Of a DNA stretch of 64,000 nucleotides, positions 27,900-37,260 are shown piece by piece. This stretch comes from Herpomyces periplanetae (Eukaryota; Ascomycota; Laboulbeniomycetes; Herpomycetales; Herpomycetaceae), in NCBI GenBank assembly GCA_009733715.1, contig WMKJ01000016.1, positions 102,715 through 166,714 on the forward strand, in the 5' to 3' direction. The notes below the pieces were generated by a model that was given only the letters and a program-made list of their open reading frames with translations, was not told the DNA's origin and ran no database searches. The first letter of the stretch is position 1; each line of letters begins with the position of its first letter. The position numbers and the translations under genes were made by a program.

Positions 27900-29572
27900 T
27901 CAAAAGAGTTTGGCAACTAGACGCAAGCGTTCATGAGCCATTTCTAGTACAGAATTAGGCTTGCAAACGGCAAACCGAAGCCAATTTTCCATGACGGGAG
28001 CGTGTTCTGGAGAAACAAAATCCGTAGTAGGTATACAAGCCAAACCAAATTCCATGATGAGAAACCAAGCTATTTTATAATCCCTGGACTTCGTTTTAAC
28101 ATGATCAGGAAAATTATAATCAGAAGGCAATTTCAGACGGGAAAAGTTTGCTAGAACGAAATAACCACCATCGGGAATGGAATACTAGAAACAAGTAAGA
28201 AGATCAAGTTAAACTTAGTTTAAATGCGCTACACACTTACTGGAATCGCAAGTTCATCCCAAATTTTGTTAAAGAAGAGCATTTTTTCATGCATTTCTTG
28301 TCGGGAAGTTTGCCAAAAATTATTCTTTTCCGCTTCTTCGATACTGATCGCCATTGCTTCTTGCATGGGACTTACACCACAGTAACAAACCATTCGATGG
28401 GCGATCGTAACACATTTTATCAAATTATGCGGTCCAATAACCCAGCCAACTCGCCAACCCGTAGCGTAAAAGGTTTTTCCCCCAGAACCAACGGTTAGCG
28501 TAATGTTCCAAATATCCGGAGATAGTGTAGCCATTCTATGTAATGGAGTATAATCTAGCCGGTCATAAACTTCATCAGACAGTATAATAACATTGTTCTT
28601 AACGCATGTATCACCAATGGCTTGAAGCTCCTCACGACTGAATATTTTTCCAATGGGATTATGTGGATTATTCAAAATAACCATTTTAGTTTTAGGAGTT
28701 ATACAAGCTTTAAAAGCGTTGATATCAAATTTCCATTCGGCAGCTGAACTGACAGCTGTTGATCCACTACATGGTGGAAGAATCGGAACGTAGACAGCTT
28801 TTCCTTGGGCCAGTTTAACGTTCATAGTATACCTGGGTAGAAAAGCAGGTTAATTATATCTGATATTCCCTTGGAAAAGCTACACTTACTGATCGAAGAA
28901 TGGTTCAAACAGTATAACCTCATCACCAGGTTCAACAAACGCTAAGATAGCGCAAAGTATACCTAAAATTTATTCATGGCGATTCAGTATTGAGAAAGCT
29001 AGTACATGTGATAAGCTTGTGTACAGTATGAACACATACCTTCATTTGCACCGGTTGTCACAACGATCTCGTTTGCCGGATTAAGATTTCGTTTAAAAAG
29101 CGGAGAGTAAGTTTTGGACAGTGCATTTTTCAGGCGATCTCGACCCTAAAGTGTGTGCTTGCATGTATACGGACAAACAGTATCACGATAGCGAAAGGAT
29201 TAGCCATGGTGGAAATAAAGCGAGCAAGACGGATTAACAAACGGAAATTTAGAGTAAACATAGTTTGGGGAAATAAGAAGATAAAATATACGAAATACCG
29301 AAGGGGGAGAGTATTGGTTACAATCAGTACGATCAATAACGCTCTTAGCTGCTTCAAGTACGAATGACGGAGGATTATATCCAAAAAATCCCTGACCCAA
29401 GTTCACGACAGGTTTAATGGGGCATTTAGAAGCTGCCTCATTTATGATGGACCTGAAATATTATCGTTAACGTTTAAATGTACTGTGGTGAACCTTTTAA
29501 GATAATAGAATGATTTAAAACGAACCATACATCAGAATCGTAACCTTCAACTTTTCGCGATGGAGTTATCAT
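27900..29572 (-). CDS. BNA3: Kynurenine--oxoglutarate aminotransferase (Bna3 type)
   Basis: A fold-type I PLP aminotransferase that would convert kynurenine to kynurenic acid and may also have cysteine S-conjugate lyase activity (family knowledge). I join six exons: 29572-29526, 29452-29299, 29145-29040, 28962-28890, 28832-28241 and 28184-27900, giving 418 residues in one frame. Visible motifs are NLGQGFFGYNPP near the N-terminus, GDEVILFEPFFDQY, NNPHNPIGK, SDEVYDRL and GSGGKTFYATGWRVGW, where Lys246 is the PLP lysine; the C-terminus reads WLRFAVCK. Introns run 56-153 bp and all start GT and end AG; the first has an unusual GTTCGT donor. The start is the first ATG of a short exon ending in a VEGYDSDVW block typical of Bna3. 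An upstream mitochondrial targeting exon is not excluded. Confidence 0.93.
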
Positions 29573-30606
29573 TTTGTAGTATTGGAACAACCGAAAATTC
29601 AAGATTTATGTAATGTGTATTTACCGATAATCGATGACACTCTTCTCCTAAATAACCACGAAATAACAACACAATCACTTAGCCTTGTCTTCTATACGAA
29701 ACCTTTGATTTTGATATGATCCAACACAAAATAAGCGCATTCCAAGGTATCGTCCAGTTACACAACCAAAGAGATTATTTATTCAACTTTTGACCTATGG
29801 CAAACCTATCGTCAAACTAGGCTGTAATATTATGACTTGAACGATGCATAGACGTTGTTTGAAGAATGTATATGCATGTATAGACGTGCATAAGTACATT
29901 GATCGACTAAACTTCCGTCAATGTATTAACGATAGAGCTATTAACACGATTGGAAACACCTGGCTGCCTCGAGACTAATAGGGCATTTATCAAACCACTA
30001 ACCCCTTCATCCGGGCACTATTCAATATTAACTTGATCCTCGTAAAATCTGCTAGCGAACACTAAAATAGACAGATATTAAAGAAATAATAATCTAGAAT
30101 TTCAAAACCATCTATTGAAACATACCCGTGCCGACTGCTATACATAGCTTGATATTCTGATAATAAATAGACCGAATTTATCTCGTTAAGACGCTTTCGA
30201 AGGTGTTCAAGTAGGTCGTGCCTCGTATGGTGGATTAATGGTTGCGAATTAGGTGGATGTAGACTAAGTCGAACGAATTGAATTCTGAGGTTTCCAGTAC
30301 CAAGCTATCAAGAGAATTTTGCACTTTAGGTTAAAAATTCATGTAAACACGTATCGATTATTCGTTTACAGAGATAGAGACAATGCATAATGCAAACCTA
30401 TTCAAGGAACTATCGCCGAACTATAAAATATCGATAAAGAGATATGAATATAAACCGGATTTAGAAAGCAACTGTGGCAATATAAAGCCCTCTGAAAATC
30501 AGTCTGGATTCCGAAAAATTATGCATCAACGTATACTCAGAACAAGGATTCACTCTCATGTTCACCAAACTTGTAGTTGTATTGTGGATTTTTTCAGGAT
30601 AGCGAG
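29573..30606. other. Intergenic, BNA3 5' flank and HEM15 3' flank
   Basis: About 1 kb between two minus-strand genes. A 75-codon plus-strand frame at its right end overlaps the HEM15 stop region and has no features. Nothing else is recognised; it should hold the BNA3 promoter. Confidence 0.5.
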
Positions 30607-31998
30607 TTAAAATTGCCGCGCAAAAAACGTTTTTTGGTCAAAGCACCTCTGACTGGTACAGCCCGGACATCTAAGTCGTAATTGCATTGACACGGGCTTT
30701 TGGCATTTAAGATGATCGTGAACAATATTCGCCAGTGTTTTAATGAACGTGGGCGATCCATTCAGGCTATCAATCCGCTTGATCGTACTTAGATGGGTGC
30801 TACCGATTATTTCGCGTTCAAGTTCGAATAATGTTTCAATATGATCACTTGTAAATGCAATAGGAATAAGTAACATATTGGTTAAGCCTTGCTGAATGTA
30901 ACTCGGAACGGCATCTTTTGTCTGAGGTCCAAGCCATGTGGACGGTCCAACTTGGGATTGCCATACTAAACGATAAGGATTACTGAATTTTAACTTTTGC
31001 ATAACAGCGTGTACTGAAGCTGCAACTTCCACCGGGTACGAGTCACCTCGATTAACCATACTGATGGGTAAACTATGAGCAGAAAATAAGAGAAGTACAC
31101 TATTTCGCTTTTCCGGTGGAAAGTATTTTTCAAGTGCCGAATTAATATTTTCTGTAAAAGAGTCAATTAAGCCTGGATGAGTTGGCCACCGATCGATAAC
31201 ACTCCATTTAATACCCCGTTGAGATTGTGGCCCGTTCAGTCCGGTTTCATTACGCTTTTCAAATTTTTGGCTGCATTTCCAAAGCTCATTCAATGAGCTA
31301 CCCGTAGTGGAACACGAGTATTGGGGGTACTGGGAGAAGGCAATTGCTTGACCCCTTTCGCCAAATCCGTCTTGAAGAAGTTGTTGATACGTATCCTGTG
31401 TTAATGGATTAGCGTAGCGAAATGCAATATAAGACTTGTGAGGTGCTGTCTCCGGTGAAATGGTGTCAAGTAGTTCACAACATTTTTCTGCCTGATATTT
31501 AGTCCACCGAAGAATTGGAGAGCCACCGCCAATTTCCGAATATTGTTTGATAATTTTTGGGGTACGTCTTTTGGCAATCAACCGACCAAGATAATTTTGC
31601 ATAATCCCCAACGGAATTATATCGGGATCTGACTATAAAATTCCACGCGTTAAATGTGTGACTAAATTCATATTGAAAGAGCAGTGTATAGGCAAACTTA
31701 TACTTGAGGAAAATCGTGCCGAGGAAGAAAAACATACAAATAGACGGCCGAGGAAATCACCAACTTGATCAAGCGTTGATGGACCGCCCATATTCATGAA
31801 GACAACTGCGGTCGGTCCCTGATTGTATGTGCCATCTGATATGTTGAATCGAGGTGGACGGGTAACTGGACTAGCAAAGTAACGTAACTGTCTAGCATTA
31901 TGGGGATGAAATGAACCTCCAATTAAATTCGACGCTCTAATATTATTATTTGAACGTGAAAATCCCAGGTGGAAGGACAAAATACGATTATTTATCAT
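30607..31998 (-). CDS. HEM15: Ferrochelatase, mitochondrial
   Basis: Last enzyme of haem synthesis, inserting ferrous iron into protoporphyrin IX at the matrix side of the inner mitochondrial membrane. Two exons, 31998-31738 and 31632-30607, joined across a 105-bp intron (GTATGT...TAG) to give 428 residues. The arginine-rich, acid-poor N-terminus with RYFAS near residues 39-43 looks like a mitochondrial presequence. Family blocks in order are VVFMNMGGPSTLDQVGDFL, IAKRRTPKI, YSEIGGGSPI, FSQYPQYSCSTTGSSLN, WSVIDRWPTHPGLI, LLFSAHSLP, VWQSQVGP-x-WLGP and PIAFTSDHIETL-x-ELE. The C-terminus has C-x2-C-x4-C followed by KTFFARQ, which together with the Cys in YSCSTTG gives all four ligands of the [2Fe-2S] cluster known from the human enzyme and absent in baker's yeast. 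Confidence 0.96.
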
Positions 31999-32319
31999 TT
32001 TAACATTGATAAATTAAACAGTGATCCCATTGAGCGTACATCGCGATCATTCCCATTCAGAACAATCTACTTATGTCATCCTTCCCGTAAGCCCATCAGT
32101 CACGTGGAATTGTTCTGTAGGGTATTAGATTCGTTTGTTATAAATATTTGTACCGTAGCAGGCCATTAGGAACTACTCAGCTTAACCGAACAATTTTATT
32201 CTGTGGTTAAGTTATAATGTTGATAACTGGCAACCTTCAATATGCCACTTTAACAAGTTGTTAGTGGTGAAATAATAGTTTTGCTACATATATTTAATCT
32301 TAAACCCTAAACTCCGTCG
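31999..32319. other. Intergenic between HEM15 start and tRNA-Asn
   Basis: Presumed HEM15 promoter. Just upstream of the tRNA lies 'taaaccctaaac', which resembles a telomere-type box. No other feature is seen. Confidence 0.45.
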
Positions 32320-32401
32320 TCCACCGTGGCGCAATTGGTTAGCGCGTCCGGCTGTTATTTGTGGCAACCGGGAGGTTGTAAGTTCGATCCTTACCGGTGG
32401 A
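32320..32401 (+). tRNA. tRNA-Asn (GTT) with a 9-bp intron
   Basis: The strand folds into a full cloverleaf. The acceptor TCCACCG pairs perfectly with CGGTGGA, the D stem is GCGC/GCGC, the anticodon stem TCCGG/CCGGG contains one T-G pair, the variable loop is five bases, and the T stem GTAAG/CTTAC encloses TTCGATC. The loop reads CTGTTA, then a 9-base insertion (TTTGTGGCA) at the canonical position after base 37, then A. The anticodon is GTT. The mature length would be 73 nt without CCA. A TTTT run about 10 bp downstream could end Pol III transcription. Confidence 0.95.
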
Positions 32402-32839
32402 GGGTCTACTTTTGCCCCTTGGATCTCGGGGAGAACGGTTTGCAGGCACACGATAGCATCACGTGATGTTATTGCGAAATATTTTTATTAGCGCGGGTGG
32501 TTTTGGGGCATTTTCGTGAATGGCGAAGAGAATGCCATTTGTTAGTGAACCTCCGATGATAACATTGGAATGACAAAGTTATAATGTACAGCAGTCCAAA
32601 TACATGTTTGTTTTTACTCTTGCTCTGGTAAGTTGGGTATATCCAGTTGGCGCAATGATTTCTCAGAGTGGACAGTGAAGCGAGTACTTCAAGGAAAAAG
32701 ATGACAATCATAGGTATGGAATTACATATTTAACAATTATATGGATTGCTAGGGATTTATTACTCTCATCATAACGGTGTGGGATGTATTCAGTTACCAT
32801 TAGTGGAACAGTATTAAAAAGTCGGTAAAATAAAAATCG
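32402..32839. other. Intergenic, tRNA-Asn terminator and KU70 promoter
   Basis: 438 bp between the tRNA and KU70. Apart from the likely Pol III terminator at the left edge nothing is recognised. A minus-strand 80-codon frame here has no family features. Confidence 0.45.
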
Positions 32840-34846
32840 ATGGCACCGAATGTGGATTCTAGTGAAACAAAGGTTGGCCAAAATCAAGGCGAAGAAACTG
32901 AGAATACAAGGTTTAAAAGAACTTGGGATTGCGTTATATTTGCGCTTGATTTTGAAGAAATATTAACCCCAAATGAACTGGATGGAACGAATCAAAGGAA
33001 AGACAGTGGTTTCAAAAGCCCAAGTTTAATAGCACTAGAATGTGTATACGAATTCTCTTTACAACGTGTTATTACGCATCCACAAAGTCCTACATCGGTA
33101 GTAGCAGTTTCCAAGAGCCATGATGGTACAACAAATGAATCAACTATTTTAGAACTTATACAATTTGGCATACTGGGAATCAATGAATTTAAATATTTAC
33201 ACAATCTCATAACTAAAGGGATAACACCGTATGGAAACGCGTCATGCAAGAGAGAAGCAGGATTCGTCGAAATCATACAATATGCTGCACAACTGTTTGA
33301 AAATAAGGCCGGATGGATCAATTCCAGACGGTTAATCATATTAACAGATCAAATAGTAACAAAGTGTACTGAAGATTCAACGAAACAGGCCATTTTGGAC
33401 GGGGTAAACGATCTCATAACAAAGAATATACGTACAGAAGTATTTATCATTTGTGAAACAGAAGAAAAATTGTCGGGTGAAGGCTTCCTTAGCAGCATAT
33501 GCGAGAACTATAATAAAGATGTATTTGACGTAACAAAGATTGATATTCGAGGCCATGTCCATAGCAAAAGGTATTCATCGCATACATTGCTAGGCAAATT
33601 AATGACAAGAATTTATCCCCGAAAAATTTATGCTACTCTTCCAATTCACCTGGGTAATGGTATGGTGATGGGGGTTAACTGCTTTTGCGTGTATAAACGG
33701 TCATCATTGCCACGTTCGAGTCTCGTTTACAATGGAGTAGAGGATGGGGTGTATGTAACAAATAGTAAGAGTATTGCGACCATTGAAGGTTACGGACAAA
33801 GGTTTAATGAGAAAGACGTTGAAAAGGCCATTAAGTTTGCGGGGAAATATTTTCATGTTAATCAGGATTCTATGAGAGCAATCTATGATTTTGGTGAACC
33901 GTTGATTCGAATTCTAGGATTTGCCAGTATGGAAAATTGTGGTGGTGAAGGTGGCCCTACATTCATGACAAGGATGACGGGGGTTTCCTGGTATTTGCAA
34001 GCCAGCGAGCAAGTATATAATGGATCTAAAGCCATGTATAAAGCCCTTTACGACAAGTTGTACAAGGATAAAAAGTTTGGTTTAACATGGTGTGTATTTC
34101 ATCGTGACAGTACGCCAATTTACGCAATTGTTCATGCGAATGTGCTTCCGTTCAATAACAAACCATCAGAACAACATGAAATATCAAAAGGGTTATGGTT
34201 AAGCCAAATCAGCTTTAGTGACGCCCGCAGACAGCTTCCTCATCCTTTACCACGAGTTAATTGCGGCAACGGCAAGCTCGTAGAATGTACAAAGGAAATT
34301 ATTCGAGTGTTGATGTTACCGGGAGCGCGATACGATCCACTTCGTTACCCAAACCCAAGCCTAAAATGGATGTATAAAGTGTTGCAAAGCTTAGGATGTG
34401 GTGAAAATTTGCCCGTAGTGAGAGAAGATCGAACACATCCACGGTATCAACAAATGGAGAAACGAGCGGGTGATTTAATGCAGAATTGGAACAGACTAGT
34501 GGAACGAGCAAGTAGAATAAGTACGGGAGATGGGGTTTGGAAAGGTTTGACTGGAAAAAGGCCGTTAAGTCAAGAAGAAGAAATATTAAGAAATTCCATG
34601 AAAAAACCAGGAAATATATCGATACATGACTACTTTAAAAGAGCTAACCAAGTGCATCCAAAAGAGGAGCCAGTTCCGAGTGACGGAGAAATTAGCATGA
34701 TCTGTCAATCAGATGAGATATACAAGTTAACGGTAAATCAGTTGAGGGCCTGGTTAACGAGTAAACGTGTTAACAATAAAGGAAAAAAGGCAGAACTGAT
34801 TGACAGAGTGCGGGAGATTATGTCGTTGGGGAAAGTAAAGAGCTAA
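32840..34846 (+). CDS. KU70: Ku70 subunit of the Ku DNA-end-binding heterodimer
   Basis: With Ku80 it binds DNA ends, starting non-homologous end joining and protecting telomeres. A single exon of 668 residues. The N-terminal third (about 28-250) is a vWA-like domain: 'WDCVIFALDF' as first strand, then 'RRLIILTD' and 'IRTEVFIICE'. The middle (about 270-560) is the Ku core, with 'RKIYATLPIHLGNGMVMGV', 'LGFASMENCG', 'CVFHRDSTPIYAIVHANVLPF' and 'LPHPLPRVNCGNGKLVECTKEII'. The last 40 residues form a SAP DNA-binding motif (LTVNQLRAWLTSKRVNNKGKKAELIDRV). The SAP tail identifies Ku70 rather than Ku80. The start ATG is the first in the frame. The 3' end faces VPS72, 23 bp away. Confidence 0.95.
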   Translation: MAPNVDSSETKVGQNQGEETENTRFKRTWDCVIFALDFEEILTPNELDGTNQRKDSGFKSPSLIALECVYEFSLQRVITHPQSPTSVVAVSKSHDGTTNESTILELIQFGILGINEFKYLHNLITKGITPYGNASCKREAGFVEIIQYAAQLFENKAGWINSRRLIILTDQIVTKCTEDSTKQAILDGVNDLITKNIRTEVFIICETEEKLSGEGFLSSICENYNKDVFDVTKIDIRGHVHSKRYSSHTLLGKLMTRIYPRKIYATLPIHLGNGMVMGVNCFCVYKRSSLPRSSLVYNGVEDGVYVTNSKSIATIEGYGQRFNEKDVEKAIKFAGKYFHVNQDSMRAIYDFGEPLIRILGFASMENCGGEGGPTFMTRMTGVSWYLQASEQVYNGSKAMYKALYDKLYKDKKFGLTWCVFHRDSTPIYAIVHANVLPFNNKPSEQHEISKGLWLSQISFSDARRQLPHPLPRVNCGNGKLVECTKEIIRVLMLPGARYDPLRYPNPSLKWMYKVLQSLGCGENLPVVREDRTHPRYQQMEKRAGDLMQNWNRLVERASRISTGDGVWKGLTGKRPLSQEEEILRNSMKKPGNISIHDYFKRANQVHPKEEPVPSDGEISMICQSDEIYKLTVNQLRAWLTSKRVNNKGKKAELIDRVREIMSLGKVKS

Positions 34847-34869
34847 AATCGGAAAAATGCGCGGACAGA

Positions 34870-37260
34870 TCAAACATGGGCGGGAGAAGGTGAATGTGAA
34901 TTTGATGATGAAGTGTCTTTCATATCAATAATAAAACCCACAGGGACACCTTTTGCGGGGCGGCCAAATGGACAAAAAGAGCCTTCATTTATACACGACG
35001 AATTGTGAGCATTTAATGCCAGCTGTTGCTTTCGCTGACTAGAATTTCCTAAAAAGCAACCTAACGTTTCGCTCCAAGTACAAGATCCAGAAATCAATCG
35101 CCTGATACATTTAAATGCCAACATATCATGATACGGGTATCCGGTTAAAGGATCTCGATAACGGGCTGTGTTGGATGATACCGTACAAACAAGATGTGAA
35201 GAGCGACGTGAGTTGGAACTATTAGATTTTAATAGAGAGTTATTTGTTGTGGATGCGGCCGTAAAGGGGAATTTTGAGGTTAAAGCTGAACGTGACGGCT
35301 GAATTTCTGGATAATTAACATTTCGATTATTTTGCATTTGTTCGGGATGAACAGTTGTGGTATTTTTCGAATTTTTCGATGAACCTACTTCGAGTGCCTT
35401 GGATGTATTATGACCACTTGGAAGGACAGAATAGCCCAACAAGTTATTGACCAAGACTAAACTGCGTTGTTGCTCAAGATAAGCACTTGAATCTTTCTTC
35501 TTCGTTAAATCCCGCTCTTTTTTACCGTTCGAGCATGTGCGCGAGCAATTGCTAGATGATCTTCCCGACGTTCGAACTGTTGCAGGGTCATCTGCAGCCG
35601 TGTTAAGGTTGTCGAAGTTTTCCATGATAATTAAAATCCGAGCTACACGAGAATCCTTTCCCCTTTGCTCACCACCATTCTTCACTTGATCAATTCGCGG
35701 ACATATGCTTGATTCATCCACCACACCACTGCCTCGGGAATTTACAGTGTTAATTTCAACCGAAGGAGCCGTAGTAAGTTCAGTTGAAGTATTATCCACT
35801 TTTACATTATCAAATTTGACCGAATCCGTATCGTTAAAGGGTAACGATGTTAACTGCTCACTAGGAGAATGAGAAAATACTTCTCGTTGGTAACTTTGAC
35901 CAGCGACAAGAACGGATTGAGGGGGTGGTGTTAACAGAGATTTTTCATCGTTTAGAGCACAAGGATCTGTAGTCGGTGCATTCGACATTTGAGTTAACCG
36001 GACACTGGGAGCTGTCAAAGTTGAAGTTTCAGTATTACCATTGTATTGTAATACTTTTTCATGGGCGCTTGAGATTTCAACAGAACCTTGCTCGGACAAA
36101 TGGTTTGCCGGTTTAATCTCCAAAGATAATTCATCGGTACCATTTTCACCCTGTGCACGCTGAGCTGAATCTTTTATAGTGGCTTCATTTTGGATTGAAC
36201 AATTTATTGGTTCATTTTCTCTAATACTACCGAATGGAGCAGTTAGTCCACTCCAATAACGGATAACTGGTCCGCGTAACGCTCGCTTTTTCATAGCCTG
36301 AATCCGTACTCTTTGATATTCCAAACGACGATTCTCTGCTTCTTGCCAGTGACTTAAACTTGTGCTATTCTGACTTTCTACTAACAGAGCTTCCGCGAGC
36401 CGTTCCTCTTGACTCTTTTCTTTTTGCTTTTGTGCTGCGGCGTTGCGAGCTTCACATCTTCGTTTATCATCCAACCTACAATTCCGTTGGTTTTCCTTGG
36501 TTTTAACTCGCTCGATAACTAGCGCTCGATTAATCTTGGTGAGCCTACGATTTGACGTCCGTCGGGAATTGTGAAATAATAGAGATGAAGAATCTCCAAT
36601 AATCGGGGGTTTCAACTGACGCGATTTCACGTTTATCTTATTATCATTAACTAAATCAATTGGTTGATAATTATTGTCATTGGTATGTTGAACAGAATTA
36701 CTGTTGGAAGGCTTGTTTCCCATACTGTTTAGGTCATCTTCATCGGAAAGTTTATTTGATGAAGTACGGTCGACCGCCGTTTTAAAACGTTTATTATAAA
36801 CTAGACTCTGAAATAAGGATTTTCTTTTCTTCCGAGTAGCTGCTTTTTCTTCTTCTCGAACTTCAATTTCCGCCTTGCTAACACGAGCATGCTGGGCGGA
36901 TTTTGATGTACGATATAATTTTTCCGTGGATAGATCTTTACCGGCTGATTGAACGGAATCGTGTAAATCTAGTTGGTTATCATCATCCATTTCAGCCGAT
37001 TCTGAAGCTGAGTCCTTATCGGATGATGAATCGGATAAAGAAGAATCCTCTATATCAATTTGTGATGCAACTTCATCAATGTCAAACTCTTCATCATCTT
37101 CATCCTCCCCCCATGCTTCATATACATCATCGTGTTCATTTCGCCCAGTGCGCTCTAACATTAGCAGCCGAGCCATACGATTTCCTGCGTTAACTCGACG
37201 ACTCCGTGAGACCACCATACACGGTGCATGGTCCTCGGCACGATCTTCCTCCGATGACAT
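34870..37260 (-). CDS. VPS72: Vps72/Swc2 (YL1), H2A.Z-binding subunit of SWR1
   Basis: YL1-family proteins bind histone H2A.Z-H2B and guide its exchange by the SWR1 remodeller. The protein is 796 residues, close to the 795 of yeast Vps72 and far longer than animal YL1. The N-terminal block has the family's RSRRVNAGNRMARLL, then a long acidic serine-rich region (DEDDEEFDIDE), the basic KKRKSLF, and a central helical stretch (EERLAEALLVE ... WQEAENRRLEYQRV) ending in GPVIRYWS. Near residues 699-728 is the YL1 C-terminal domain (ARYRDPLTGYPYHDMLAFKCIRRL). The rest is poorly conserved Ser/Thr-rich sequence. The frame is open for 25 codons upstream but has no ATG there, so the start at 37260 is chosen. 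No intron is seen. Confidence 0.93.
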   Translation of the reverse strand: MSSEEDRAEDHAPCMVVSRSRRVNAGNRMARLLMLERTGRNEHDDVYEAWGEDEDDEEFDIDEVASQIDIEDSSLSDSSSDKDSASESAEMDDDNQLDLHDSVQSAGKDLSTEKLYRTSKSAQHARVSKAEIEVREEEKAATRKKRKSLFQSLVYNKRFKTAVDRTSSNKLSDEDDLNSMGNKPSNSNSVQHTNDNNYQPIDLVNDNKINVKSRQLKPPIIGDSSSLLFHNSRRTSNRRLTKINRALVIERVKTKENQRNCRLDDKRRCEARNAAAQKQKEKSQEERLAEALLVESQNSTSLSHWQEAENRRLEYQRVRIQAMKKRALRGPVIRYWSGLTAPFGSIRENEPINCSIQNEATIKDSAQRAQGENGTDELSLEIKPANHLSEQGSVEISSAHEKVLQYNGNTETSTLTAPSVRLTQMSNAPTTDPCALNDEKSLLTPPPQSVLVAGQSYQREVFSHSPSEQLTSLPFNDTDSVKFDNVKVDNTSTELTTAPSVEINTVNSRGSGVVDESSICPRIDQVKNGGEQRGKDSRVARILIIMENFDNLNTAADDPATVRTSGRSSSNCSRTCSNGKKERDLTKKKDSSAYLEQQRSLVLVNNLLGYSVLPSGHNTSKALEVGSSKNSKNTTTVHPEQMQNNRNVNYPEIQPSRSALTSKFPFTAASTTNNSLLKSNSSNSRRSSHLVCTVSSNTARYRDPLTGYPYHDMLAFKCIRRLISGSCTWSETLGCFLGNSSQRKQQLALNAHNSSCINEGSFCPFGRPAKGVPVGFIIDMKDTSSSNSHSPSPAHV

